Assembly (NCBI RefSeq): GCF_029227915.1 | Contig: NC_079876.1 | Coordinates: 18,228,001 to 18,292,000 of the forward strand | DNA length: 64,000 bases | Source of the DNA: Hydractinia symbiolongicarpus | Taxonomy: Eukaryota > Cnidaria > Hydrozoa > Anthoathecata > Hydractiniidae | Reading direction: 5' to 3' | Position numbers and translations under genes: made by a program | Shown here: positions 63,891 to 64,000 of the stretch, in pieces | Layout of the letters: the number at the start of each line of letters is the position of its first letter | Numbering within the stretch: position 1 is the first letter of the stretch | Notes under the pieces: generated by a model | The model's database searches: none | What the model saw: the letters and a program-made list of their open reading frames with translations, nothing else | Told to the model about the DNA's origin: nothing

Positions 63891-64000
63891 CTTTCAGGGA
63901 CAAATAACAAGCAAAAACATTTTATTCCGTAAAAGACATATGGAACTATCATGAAATATAAACTTTACCAAAAATTTAATCACCAAAAAAGTAATCACCT

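Overview
This is AT-rich animal DNA with spliced genes (GT-AG introns throughout) and no bacterial-style operons. The layout points to a cnidarian, probably a hydrozoan: short GCTAGCTAGC and TTAG-type simple repeats, long AAT microsatellites, very many small mobile elements, and transposon families that I associate with cnidarian genomes (a RAG1-N-terminus transposon, BEL/Pao, Crypton-type tyrosine recombinases). Species is inference, not shown by the sequence.

1-21 kb is mostly gene-poor and built from repeats. It holds a foldback (8.09-8.90 kb), a 1-kb element with terminal inverted repeats (8.94-9.96 kb), a pogo/Tigger-like MITE with a TA target duplication (14.31-14.88 kb), non-autonomous Helitrons (15.67-16.55 and 18.91-20.92 kb), a hairpin element (16.6 kb), a broken THAP-type zinc-finger exon (5.78 kb) and one unrecognised 286-residue open frame (17.73-18.59 kb, minus).

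21.24-27.01 kb is one complete, apparently undamaged DNA transposon of the N-RAG-TP type. It has a 4-bp CTAA target duplication, terminal repeats starting CAC, and a nine-exon minus-strand gene that I can splice without a stop into 965 residues: RAG1-like N-terminal zinc and RING modules in front of a candidate DDE transposase core. The two terminal repeats are the same sequence blocks separated by spacers that differ by 10 bp, an echo of the 12/23 signals of V(D)J recombination.

29.0-34.5 kb is a minus-strand gene ending in two zinc fingers and a tyrosine recombinase domain. Its middle contains nine tandem 188-bp units, each carrying the same 66-base, phase-compatible exon, so nine 22-residue repeats are encoded. 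Two orphan TRAF-type zinc-finger exons lie upstream at 37.1-37.7 kb.

38.3-47.2 kb is the most unusual part. A seven-exon plus-strand gene encodes an 865-residue protein with a superfamily 3 (viral Rep/E1-type) helicase and C-terminal SUMO-interaction-like motifs. A 112-residue companion carries the same type of motif. A convergent minus-strand gene encodes a tyrosine recombinase with a Myb/telobox-like C-terminus. Two large arrays, one inside the helicase gene's third intron and one behind its stop, are made of the heptamer TTGTAAC repeated every 10 bp, about 21 x 5 copies in one orientation and 9 x 6 in the opposite one. I read this as a candidate self-replicating, recombinase-bearing mobile element with iteron-like binding arrays.

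50.3-51.2 kb is a three-exon CAP/SCP-family gene. 51.7-58.2 kb holds a MITE-like element, a non-LTR retrotransposon scrap and a head-to-tail Helitron array. 58.15-63.34 kb is a decayed BEL/Pao retrotransposon on the minus strand: its 5' LTR, primer site, gag and pol are visible, with several stops and frameshifts, and its 3' end is cut off by the Helitron array. The last 100-350 bases contain two small minus-strand exons of an unidentified gene.
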